This document shows, piece after piece, positions 6,705-13,237 of a stretch of DNA of 15,847 nt. This stretch comes from Myxococcales bacterium (GTDB taxonomy: Bacteria; Myxococcota; Polyangia; Polyangiales; Polyangiaceae). Both the position numbers and the translations under genes were made by a program. Under the pieces are notes generated by a model, which was given only the letters and a program-made list of their open reading frames with translations, made no database searches and was not told where the DNA came from. Position 1 is the stretch's first letter. Every line of letters starts with the position of its first letter. The stretch covers positions 1-15,847 of the forward strand of contig PLXW01000033.1 in the NCBI GenBank assembly GCA_003151595.1. Direction: 5' to 3'.

Positions 6705-7585
6705 ATGACGCGCCCGCAGAAGAAAGCAGCCGAGCGTGCGCAGGTCGCCGAAGTGCTCCGCCGCCTCGGCATCGATCCGGCCGAGATCCAGGAACGCGAG
6801 AGCCCCGACTACGCACTACCCAGACACCGCATTGGCATCGAGCTCGCCGAGCTGGCCGATCCGTTCATCGCCGAAGGACAGGCCGCGCTTGAGGCCCAGC
6901 GGGTGGCGCTCGCCGAAGCGCTGTCTTCCGCCGGCATCCGCAGAGCGGTGCAGATCAGCGCCTCGGAGGGGTTCGCGAAACTTCTTTCCCCGAGAAGGGT
7001 GCGCGACGAGAACGTGCCCGCGCTCGTTTCCCTGATCGCGAAGCATGAGCATCGCCCGGGTTACTCAGTGGTCGGTTACGATGAACTAGTCGCGAACGGC
7101 GTGCGGTTCATCGGCGAACTGCGTTTGCTGACGGGTTCCGGTGGGGTGTCGGCGGGCTCGTCGCAAACCGGCCGTCGAGCGCCGTTTGTGCAGTCGTGCA
7201 TCGATGCGAAGAACGCCAAGGTCGCCGACTACCGCGCGAACATGCCGGAGTGCGCGATATGGCTCGTGTTGGTTGCAGGGCTCGGCGTTCGCAGCGCTGT
7301 GTGGAGCGTTGTTGTTGAAGACTGCGAATACGTGAGCGCGTTCGACAAGACGTTCTGCATCGACGCCTTCGAGAACAAGTTGATCGCGAAGGCTCGCGAC
7401 CTCGACGACGAACACGCTAGCGAGATCGAGCAGGACGTCGTGCGCCGCGCGCTCGAAGCCACGATCGTGAATCCGGCGAGGTTCGGTTCGTCACTCCCGA
7501 CAAGCCGCGCAGAGCGCCCGAACTTCGAAGTGCGACCGCCTCTCGCGCGTCGACCTCCGCGCCGCCCGGAGCGAGACTCGCCTAG
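6705..7585 (+). CDS. PD-(D/E)XK-nuclease-like protein, apparently frameshifted
   Basis: Starts at ATG 6705. As sequenced, the frame is sensible up to residue 257 (near 7475) and then degrades into Arg/Pro-rich shadow, staying open to 8411. Adding one G in CCGGCGAG (7473-7480) would continue it as ..IVNPGEVRFVTPDKPRRAPEL.. to the TAG at 7583-7585, which overlaps the next gene's GTG by one base. The repaired product would be 293 aa. The segment SPDYALPRHRIGIELAEL (residues 33-50; Pro34-Asp35, Glu46), followed by K169..K172 before a Tyr and a hydrophobic IWLVLV strand, matches the layout of PD-(D/E)XK-like proteins of restriction-endonuclease fold. This is a pattern match, and catalysis is unproven. 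Codon use is looser than in the neighbours, suggesting an acquired gene. The deletion may be real or a sequencing or assembly error. Confidence 0.6.
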
Positions 7586-8379
7586 TGCCAAGCCTCCGCC
7601 TCATCGAACAATCCCTCGCCGCCTTCGCTCGCGCCCCGGGCTTTGCCCCCTACACGTTCGTCGCGTTCGCCCACCATGCCTCGGCTTTTGGAGGCGGGGA
7701 CTGGAAGGGCATCTCACGCTCCGTCAGGTACGAGAACGACGGCGTCTCGTCCGACGTCCGTGTCCACGGGAATCCACGGACGGCTTCCAATCGTCACATC
7801 GTCACCTCCCTTGTGAAGGCGGGGTACGAGGTGTGGCTCCGGCTCGAGAACGAAACGTGGTGCCGCCGTTTGCTCGGGGCGAAGCGTCAGCTCCGGACCG
7901 AGCTGGAGTTCTTGCGCACGCTCGGCGACGACGGCGCTCCCGCGCGATGGCCGACGCGGGCCGCGACCCGCCGCTCCGGCGTTCGCAACCCGCGGATGGT
8001 GGGATTGCGCGAGACAATCGAGGCCGTCCGATCCAGTGGAGTGAACTGGAGGGACTTCTGCGCGGGGTTCATCCGGCGGGGGCCGCTCGCCGCCGAAGGG
8101 GCCGAGACAGCACTCACCGTGGTGGTCTGTGCGCTCGCGATGACGGACGACGGCGGCCGTGTGGTCCTCTTCGTCAGCATCCACGACCCGTCCGGCCGGA
8201 TGTCACCGGCCCTCGCAAGAAAGCTCCAGGGGCAGCTTCGGCTGGTGGGCTACGAGCGACCGAGGTTCACATCGCGCGGTTCTGTACCAAACCAGGTGAC
8301 CATGACGAAGACGCTGACGGGGGCCGCGAGCGCCGCGAAAGAGTGCGCTCGGGTGTACGCCGCTTTGACTGGGGGCTAG
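7585..8379 (+). CDS. Hypothetical protein coupled to the nuclease-like gene
   Basis: Encodes 264 aa from the GTG at 7585, whose G is also the last base of the TAG ending the restored upstream frame. This one-base overlap supports both the start choice and co-translation. Third-position GC is high in this frame and the product has normal composition, while the competing upstream frame over the same stretch reads as Arg/Pro-rich noise. Visible features are an aromatic N-terminal segment (APYTFVAFAHH), a basic central helix region (RRLLGAKRQLRTELEFL) and a hydrophobic segment near residue 180 (TALTVVVCALAM) that is more like a core strand/helix than a membrane anchor. No catalytic motif or family recognised. 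Its pairing with the nuclease-like gene suggests a two-component accessory cassette. Confidence 0.7.
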   Translation: MPSLRLIEQSLAAFARAPGFAPYTFVAFAHHASAFGGGDWKGISRSVRYENDGVSSDVRVHGNPRTASNRHIVTSLVKAGYEVWLRLENETWCRRLLGAKRQLRTELEFLRTLGDDGAPARWPTRAATRRSGVRNPRMVGLRETIEAVRSSGVNWRDFCAGFIRRGPLAAEGAETALTVVVCALAMTDDGGRVVLFVSIHDPSGRMSPALARKLQGQLRLVGYERPRFTSRGSVPNQVTMTKTLTGAASAAKECARVYAALTGG

Positions 8380-8410
8380 CGCGCGGAGTGATCGCCAACG
8401 TGAACGCGTG

Positions 8411-8440
8411 ACCTCGACGAGGTCGATCTCCCTCGACGAG
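8411..8440. promoter_or_regulatory. Repeated CCTCGACGAG element before the UPF0149 gene
   Basis: CCTCGACGAG occurs at 8412-8421 and again at 8431-8440, 19 bp apart, ending eight bases before the ATG at 8448. The first copy lies within the odd palindrome ACCTCG-A-CGAGGT (8411-8423). It could be an operator overlapping the ribosome site; it is short and GC-rich, so chance cannot be excluded. Confidence 0.3.
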
Positions 8441-8447
8441 CAGAGGT

Positions 8448-9122
8448 ATGGTCCGCGCCGTGGAACAACAAACGACGACGCTGACGCAGGGTTTCTCGGA
8501 AGATGAGATCGCAAAGCTCGAGGAGATCCTCGAAGGGTTCGGGACCGACATCGAATGGGCCGTCGGGTTCTTGGCGGCTGTGGTCAGCGGGCCTGATCTC
8601 GTACCGCCGAGCAAGTGGCTCCCCGTCGTGCAGGGGGACGAGCCATTCGCGAACACGGCGGATGGGCGGGTTGGCCTCGACCTGCTGATGCGCCTCTACA
8701 ACCATGTGCGCACCGGGCTCGATGGCGACGTGGCAGCGCTATGCCCCGATCCGGAAGACGCCGACGAGATCGCGAGCTTCTGTGGCGGCTACCTCGAAGG
8801 GTCGCGGATGCACCCGTCGTGGGAAGGCGATCGGGTCGCCACGGTTCCGGTGATCGCCTTCGCAGGGCTGGCCGCGGGCGACGAGCTGGACGAGAGGTCG
8901 TTCGGCGGCGCGGGTGGCACCCCGGGGGACCTCGAGGCGTGGAAGAAGAAGCAGCGGGAGCAGCTCGCGCGCAACGTGGAGCAGATCCATGTGCACTTCG
9001 AGGAGAAGCGAGCCGCAGCGCGACCGAAGGGGGTGCCGGTCGTGAAGGCCGCGAAGATTGGACGGAACGACCCGTGTGCGTGTGGGAGTGGGAAGAAGTC
9101 GAAGAAGTGCTGTGGCAAGTAG
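8448..9122 (+). CDS. UPF0149/YecA-like protein with C-terminal SEC-C zinc motif
   Basis: Encodes 224 aa from ATG 8448; an in-frame GTG at 8460 is an alternative, with AGAGG (8442-8446) better spaced for the GTG. Residues about 17-145 match the UPF0149 (YgfB/YecA) helical domain, for example the IEWAVGFLAAVVSGPDLVPPSKWL stretch (residues 35-58) with its GFL.a...GP....p..W pattern, and FCGGYLEG at 111-118. A charged linker helix (162-193) leads to the SEC-C motif at 205-224: Cys210-x-Cys212-x8-Cys221-Cys222, the same zinc-binding signature found at the SecA C-terminus. The family is linked to ribosome or SecA-related contacts in some members, but the function is not established. The gene lies 68 nt downstream of the preceding gene and converges with the dehydrogenase gene. 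Confidence 0.9.
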   Translation: MVRAVEQQTTTLTQGFSEDEIAKLEEILEGFGTDIEWAVGFLAAVVSGPDLVPPSKWLPVVQGDEPFANTADGRVGLDLLMRLYNHVRTGLDGDVAALCPDPEDADEIASFCGGYLEGSRMHPSWEGDRVATVPVIAFAGLAAGDELDERSFGGAGGTPGDLEAWKKKQREQLARNVEQIHVHFEEKRAAARPKGVPVVKAAKIGRNDPCACGSGKKSKKCCGK

Positions 9123-9123
9123 A

Positions 9124-9151
9124 GCGGGTCCGCGTTCGCCTTCGCGCCCGC
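9124..9151. terminator. GC hairpin between convergent genes
   Basis: GCGGG (9124-9128) pairs with CCCGC (9147-9151) and CGCG (9131-9134) with CGCG (9143-9146). A 2-nt bulge (TC) sits between the paired segments and the loop is TTCGCCTT. It sits in the 33-nt gap between two convergent genes, where a bidirectional terminator is expected. There is no T-run on either side, so intrinsic termination is uncertain. Confidence 0.4.
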
Positions 9152-9155
9152 GCCC

Positions 9156-9950
9156 TCAGTGGTGACGCGCCGCGATCTCCCCCTCGACCGCGTCCGGCTC
9201 CCGCTGATACCGCGCGATCACATCCGCAATGAACGAGCTCGTATACGCCTCGGCCCTCGGCTTCTCGATCACGTCGACGATCGCCTCGGCTGCCCCTTCG
9301 ACCGACTGCGCGCCGGGCAGCTTCCGGTTGTCGACGATCCCGACGCCGAGCGAATTGACCCCGAACTCCGTCGCGACGACACCCGGCAAGAGGAGCGTGA
9401 CGTGAATGCCAGGATGCGTCGCGCGTAGCTCGACGCGGAGCGACGCGGTCAGCATGTTCACGGCGCTCTTCACGGCACCGTACGCCGCCCGCACGGGTGC
9501 AAGCGGGGCGCGCGAGAGACCGCTCGAGACGTTGACGATCTGCCCCGCGTTCCGCGACTTGAAGTGAGGCAGCACGGCCTGGATGCCGTAGACGACGCTC
9601 TTCATGTTGTCGCGCCACATCGCATCGAGGTCGTCGTCGCCGAGGTCGGCCACCGAGCGCGAGATGCCGCGGCCGGCGTTGTTGACCCACACGTCGATGC
9701 GCCCGAAGCGATCGAGCGCTGCCTTGGCGAGGTGCTCGACGTCGCCCCGCTTCGTCACGTCGGCGACGACCGCGAGGGCGTTCTCGCCGATCCCCGCGGC
9801 GACCGCGTCGAGCTCGGGCTTTCGGCGTGCCGCGAGGACGACCTTCGCCCCGCGCTTCCCGAGCTGCTTCGCGAGCTCGGCTCCGATGCCGGCGCTCGCG
9901 CCGGTGATGACGACCACCTTGTCCATTGCCGGGCTGTTTGTGGTGCTCAT
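9156..9950 (-). CDS. Short-chain dehydrogenase/reductase (classical SDR)
   Basis: Encodes 264 aa, the usual length for classical SDRs. It would be an NAD(P)-dependent oxidoreductase of unknown substrate. The Rossmann nucleotide-binding motif TGASAGIG is at residues 16-23, NNAG at 90-93, the structural Asn at 115, NVSS at 140-143 and catalytic YGAVK at 157-161 (Tyr157, Lys161), followed by the LLLPGVVATEF segment that closes over the cofactor. Arg42-Arg43 after the second strand (VVLAARR) favours NADP(H). The ATG at 9950 is preferred; Met9 at 9926 is a possible shorter start without a better ribosome site. The open frame extends much further upstream, but that part is antisense to the tRNA-dihydrouridine synthase gene and is not coding. 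Divergent from that gene, with a 183-bp shared upstream region. Confidence 0.92.
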   Translation of the reverse strand: MSTTNSPAMDKVVVITGASAGIGAELAKQLGKRGAKVVLAARRKPELDAVAAGIGENALAVVADVTKRGDVEHLAKAALDRFGRIDVWVNNAGRGISRSVADLGDDDLDAMWRDNMKSVVYGIQAVLPHFKSRNAGQIVNVSSGLSRAPLAPVRAAYGAVKSAVNMLTASLRVELRATHPGIHVTLLLPGVVATEFGVNSLGVGIVDNRKLPGAQSVEGAAEAIVDVIEKPRAEAYTSSFIADVIARYQREPDAVEGEIAARHH

Positions 9951-10012
9951 GCCGCTCAAGGTAGGCGGACTCGCCGCGCTTCGCGAGCGGGGCCGAGGGG
10001 ATGATGCGGCCA

Positions 10013-10042
10013 GCGAACGCGAACGCGAACGCGGACGCGAAC
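10013..10042. repeat. Hexanucleotide tandem repeat (GCGAAC x5)
   Basis: Five tandem copies of GCGAAC run from 10013 to 10042, the fourth being GCGGAC. They lie in the 183-bp divergent intergenic region between the dehydrogenase (start 9950, minus) and the tRNA-dihydrouridine synthase (start 10134, plus). Copy-number slippage could change promoter spacing for either gene; that is only a possibility. Confidence 0.7.
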
Positions 10043-10133
10043 GGCAGGTCCGCGGCGGCGGAACACGAGGACGGACGCCGCCGAACACCCCCCCCTCGCG
10101 CGCCCTCCATTTAGTGCTAGAAACACCCGCCCC

Positions 10134-11120
10134 GTGGACCGTCACGCCCTCCTCCGCGATCTCTACTCCCGCCGCCCCGCGATCCTCGCGCCGCTCGAAG
10201 ACGTGAGCGACGCGGTCTTCCGGCGCTTGTGCCGCACGCGCGGCGGCGCCGACATCTGCGTGACCGAGTTCGTGAACGTCGAGGGGCTGCTCCGCGGCTG
10301 CAAGAACGCCCGCCGCAAGATCACCCTCGACGCCGACGAGACGCACACCGCGATTCAGATCTACGGCTCGGACGCCCCGCGCCTGGCGGAGGCCGCCCGC
10401 ATGGCCGAAGAGGCGAACCCGCTCTTCCTCGACATCAACTGCGGCTGCTGGGTCCCGAAGATCGCGGCGCGCGGCGCGGGCGCCGGATGGCTGCGCGAGC
10501 CGGCGGCGATGGTCGCCATGGCCAAGATGGTCGTCGACAGCGTGTCTCTCCCGGTCACCGTCAAGACGCGCATCGGCTACGGCCCCGAGTCGCACATGCC
10601 GATCGTCGATCTCGCGCGCCGCCTCGAAGACGTCGGCGTCGCCGCGATCACGATTCACTGCCGCACGGCCCAGATGGGCCACTCCGGCGCGGCCGACTGG
10701 ACGTGGGCGGCGAAGGCGCGCGAAGGGGTCGAAATCCCGGTCATCGTGAACGGCGACGTGAAGAGCGGCCCCGACGCCGCGCGCGCGCTCGAAATGACGA
10801 ACGGCGCAGGCGTGATGGTCGGCCGCCGCGCGATCGAGCACCCGTGGGTCTTCCGCGAGATCCGCGCGAAGCTCGATCGCGGGATCGACCTCGCGCCGCC
10901 GACCCCCGAAGAGCGCATCGCCCTGTGCCTCGAGCACCTCGCGGCGAACTGCGCGACGCGCGGCGAGCGCTTCGGTTGCCACGTCACGCGCCGCCACCTC
11001 ACGGGCTACCTGAGCGGCCTCCCCGGCGCCGGCCAGGTGCGCCGCCGCTTGATGGAGTGCGAGACGTACGACTCGTGCGCGGCGATCCTCGTCGAAGCGC
11101 GCGAGCGGGCTGCGGCCTGA
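10134..11120 (+). CDS. tRNA-dihydrouridine synthase (Dus family)
   Basis: Encodes 328 aa from GTG 10134, the family's usual length. It would reduce specific uridines in tRNA to dihydrouridine, using FMN and NADPH. The TIM-barrel flavoprotein landmarks are in order: LAPLEDVSD at 18-26 (FMN-binding start), TEF at 44-46, QIYGSD at 75-80, active-site loop DINCGCWVPK at 100-109 with catalytic Cys105, VKTRIGY at 143-149 with Lys144, IHCRTAQMGHSGAADW (about 173-188) and the phosphate-binding NGDVKS and GVMVGRRAI segments. In place of the common N-x-G-C-P motif it has Asn-Cys-Gly-Cys-Trp. The subfamily (DusA, B or C) cannot be fixed by eye; the overall layout is nearest DusB/C. Fifteen nucleotides separate it from the next gene. 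Confidence 0.92.
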   Translation: MDRHALLRDLYSRRPAILAPLEDVSDAVFRRLCRTRGGADICVTEFVNVEGLLRGCKNARRKITLDADETHTAIQIYGSDAPRLAEAARMAEEANPLFLDINCGCWVPKIAARGAGAGWLREPAAMVAMAKMVVDSVSLPVTVKTRIGYGPESHMPIVDLARRLEDVGVAAITIHCRTAQMGHSGAADWTWAAKAREGVEIPVIVNGDVKSGPDAARALEMTNGAGVMVGRRAIEHPWVFREIRAKLDRGIDLAPPTPEERIALCLEHLAANCATRGERFGCHVTRRHLTGYLSGLPGAGQVRRRLMECETYDSCAAILVEARERAAA

Positions 11121-11135
11121 GCTAGGCTCGCAAGG

Positions 11136-11609
11136 GTGAACGCGCGTCCGCTCCTCGATCGTGTCGCCTCTGCACTGGAGGGCGCGAAGCTCGAGGCGAT
11201 CCTCGTGGGGAATGCGGCCGCTGCGCTCCAAGGAGCGCCGGTCACGACGCTCGACTTCGACTTCTTCTTCCGCAAGACGCCGACCAACATGCGCAAGCTG
11301 AAGGCGTTCGCGCGCGAACTCGGCGCGACCGTCATGCGCCCGTACTACCCCGCATCAGACATGTTTCGGGTGGTGAACGACGACCTCGGGCTTCAGGTCG
11401 ACTTTCTCGTGGTTATCCACGGCGTCCGCTCCTTCGAGGCGCTCCGAAAGCGCGCAGTTCGTGTCCCGATGGGGAGCGCATCGTTGCTCGTCGCGCCGCT
11501 CGAGGACATCTTGAAGAGCAAGCGGGCCGCGAACCGACCGAAGGACCGCGCCGTGCTGGACGTGCTGGAGGCGACGCTCGATGAGCAAAAGAAGACCGAC
11601 CCGCGCTGA
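11136..11609 (+). CDS. Nucleotidyltransferase-fold protein (MNT/AbiEii-like)
   Basis: Encodes 157 aa from GTG 11136. The N-terminal half fits the minimal nucleotidyltransferase fold: a helix, then ILVGNAAAALQG (22-33), then TTLDFDFFF (37-45), where Asp40 and Asp42 form the metal-binding D-x-D pair, and a third acid in LQVDFL (Asp89). The C-terminal half (PLEDILKSKRAANRPKDRAVLDVL) matches the helical part of AbiEii-like and similar proteins, where a lysine and arginine line the nucleotide site. Such proteins can transfer nucleotides to RNA or protein and are often toxins of toxin-antitoxin pairs, but others are not toxic. The downstream small gene begins inside this one. It follows the dihydrouridine synthase by 15 nt and may be co-transcribed with it, although the two functions are unrelated. 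Confidence 0.8.
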   Translation: MNARPLLDRVASALEGAKLEAILVGNAAAALQGAPVTTLDFDFFFRKTPTNMRKLKAFARELGATVMRPYYPASDMFRVVNDDLGLQVDFLVVIHGVRSFEALRKRAVRVPMGSASLLVAPLEDILKSKRAANRPKDRAVLDVLEATLDEQKKTDPR

Positions 11610-11742
11610 GCGACTCGATGCGCTCCGTCGCGAGAGTGACGTCGCTCTTCGGGAGCAGATTCGTCGACTCCTCGCGATGCCGATGGAGCAGCGGACTCAT
11701 TTTCTTCGCGTGCGACTGCCGGGCGGGGGCACGGCGCTCTGA
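11581..11742 (+). CDS. Small 53-aa partner of the nucleotidyltransferase gene
   Basis: A 53-codon ORF starts at ATG 11581 and ends at TGA 11740-11742, overlapping the 3' end of the nucleotidyltransferase gene by 29 nt in another frame. GGAGG at 11567-11571, nine bases before the ATG, is a good ribosome site. The product begins MSKRRPTRAERLDALRRES and ends THFLRVRLPGGGTAL. It is a charged amphipathic helix (about residues 8-40) followed by a short beta-like tail. No known motif is seen. The overlap and strong ribosome site suggest it is made together with the nucleotidyltransferase, as with antitoxin or accessory partners. The role is inferred from position only. Its stop is 3 nt from the convergent stop of the next gene. 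Confidence 0.65.
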   Translation: MSKRRPTRAERLDALRRESDVALREQIRRLLAMPMEQRTHFLRVRLPGGGTAL

Positions 11743-11745
11743 GCG

Positions 11746-13191
11746 TCACCGCCGGCGAATCGTCGCCTCGATCCCAGAGCTCTCCCGCCAGATGCGCTGA
11801 TACGTCCGCAGGTACTCCGCTGGCCGCCGCAGCGGATGGCTCATTCGGTACAGGTCGCCGAAGAAATCGAAGCGGAACTTCTCGGGGAGCGCGTTCCACA
11901 AGCGCGCACGCCCGAACGTGATCGCGATCGGCCCGAGCTCGCCGCGGAGCACTGCGAGGAAGTCGGTCGCCCAGCACTCGATGCCGGCCAGGATCGTCTC
12001 GCGCGGCCGATCGTTCCCCACCGCGAACGCGCACGCTGACGGGACGTACTCGTAGACGAGCCTCTCGTCGCCGGTGCCGTGACGGAGGACGAGCGCGAAC
12101 GTCGGCGTGCGTCCAGGCGCGGCGTCCTCGAGCAGAGAGTGAAGGCCCTTCCAGATCGTTCCGCCGACGAGCGACGCGGCGAACTGGCCGAGTCCTTCTT
12201 CGAGTTGCGCCTTCTCGTGCGCGTCGAGCTCGCGTCGCCCCGTCGCCGGCGCGTAGTCCGGGATCGCTCCCGTGCCCCCCTTGCCGCGGGCCGGCCAGGA
12301 TTCGCGCGGCGCAGTGCTCAGGAAGGGCGCGTCGTTCTGCACCCGCTTGATGGCGCGCCCCTCCATCACGAACGTCTGCCCGGGGCGCGTCGCGTGGAAC
12401 TGCTCCTTCACGTAGAGCTTCGCGAGCATCTGGCAGACGGCCTCGGTGTCGACGCAGAAGACGCGCTCGTTCATCCACGCCTTGTCGCCGGTGAACGCGA
12501 ACCCGCCGGCGCACATCGCCATCGCGCTGGGCGCTCCCCACTTCATGCTGATCAGCTTGTGGCCCACGCCCATCTTCACGAAGCAGTCCTGCGTCGCGTC
12601 GACCCGCTCGGCCAGGTAGTCGGCCATGTGACTCCAGTCGAGCGCGTTGTTCGTCCAGCCGACGAGGACTGGGCGCGGAGCTCGCGCGCGTGCCCAGTCG
12701 ACGTGTTGCTCGGTCAACGTGATGTCGACCATCGAGAAGAAGTTCCCCGAGCCTCCGGTGTCTCGGACGAAGAAGGGGAGGGTGTCCCACTCGTCGCCGC
12801 AGTCGACGCCGACGTGATCGCCGCAGAACGGCGTGAGATCCATGTCACCGAATTGGACCGTGCGACCGGGGACGAGCGGATGAACGGTGAATCCCATCTC
12901 GTGCAGGATCTGCCGCGCCGCCGTCGACGATCGCGACGAGAGGAAGATCGGGATCGCGCGATCGAGCAGCGCCAGCGACGGGATGTCGAAGTGATCGTCG
13001 TGCTCGTGCGTGAGCACGACGGCGTCGAGCTTCGGGATGTCCTCCGTCTTCAGGATGCGCGGCGGGTGAACGCGATACTCGAGCGCCTGGATGTGCCCGA
13101 ACTCCTCACGCAGAAGCGGGTCGACGAGGAAGCACCCCTTCTTCGTCTGGAACAACCACCCTTGATGGCCGAGGAACGTGGTCGAGAACAT
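11746..13191 (-). CDS. Metallo-beta-lactamase-fold hydrolase with long C-terminal extension
   Basis: Encodes 481 aa. The N-terminal part is a metallo-beta-lactamase fold: start FLGHQGWLF, a LVDPLL strand, and the metal motif THEHDDHFD at residues 61-69 (His62, His64, Asp66, His67). Further His/Asp residues in CGDHVGVDCGDEWD and MVDITLTEQH probably complete the dinuclear site. The arrangement resembles UlaG/NAPE-PLD-like hydrolases. After about residue 250 the protein continues for some 230 residues that I cannot assign (landmarks GGTIWKGLHSLL, ECWATDFLAVLRGELGP). No signal peptide. The ATG at 13191 is used; no clear ribosome site is seen, which may reflect coupling to the upstream peptidase gene ending 46 nt away on the same strand. 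The substrate is unknown. Confidence 0.85.
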   Translation of the reverse strand: MFSTTFLGHQGWLFQTKKGCFLVDPLLREEFGHIQALEYRVHPPRILKTEDIPKLDAVVLTHEHDDHFDIPSLALLDRAIPIFLSSRSSTAARQILHEMGFTVHPLVPGRTVQFGDMDLTPFCGDHVGVDCGDEWDTLPFFVRDTGGSGNFFSMVDITLTEQHVDWARARAPRPVLVGWTNNALDWSHMADYLAERVDATQDCFVKMGVGHKLISMKWGAPSAMAMCAGGFAFTGDKAWMNERVFCVDTEAVCQMLAKLYVKEQFHATRPGQTFVMEGRAIKRVQNDAPFLSTAPRESWPARGKGGTGAIPDYAPATGRRELDAHEKAQLEEGLGQFAASLVGGTIWKGLHSLLEDAAPGRTPTFALVLRHGTGDERLVYEYVPSACAFAVGNDRPRETILAGIECWATDFLAVLRGELGPIAITFGRARLWNALPEKFRFDFFGDLYRMSHPLRRPAEYLRTYQRIWRESSGIEATIRRR

Positions 13192-13237
13192 CGGCCATCA
13201 GGCTAGCGCGACGCCGCGCCCCCGGCGCCGCGCCGTC

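Noticed and set aside
7586..8411. Continuation of the nuclease-like frame to give a 577-aa protein
   Set aside because: After about 7475 the product becomes Arg/Pro-rich with no normal composition, while another frame over the same DNA gives a balanced 264-aa protein with good third-position GC and a coupled start.
9951..11231. Long N-terminal extension of the dehydrogenase frame on the minus strand
   Set aside because: It is antisense to the well-supported dihydrouridine synthase gene and reads as Arg/Ala/Asp-rich shadow; the dehydrogenase domain begins normally at 9950.
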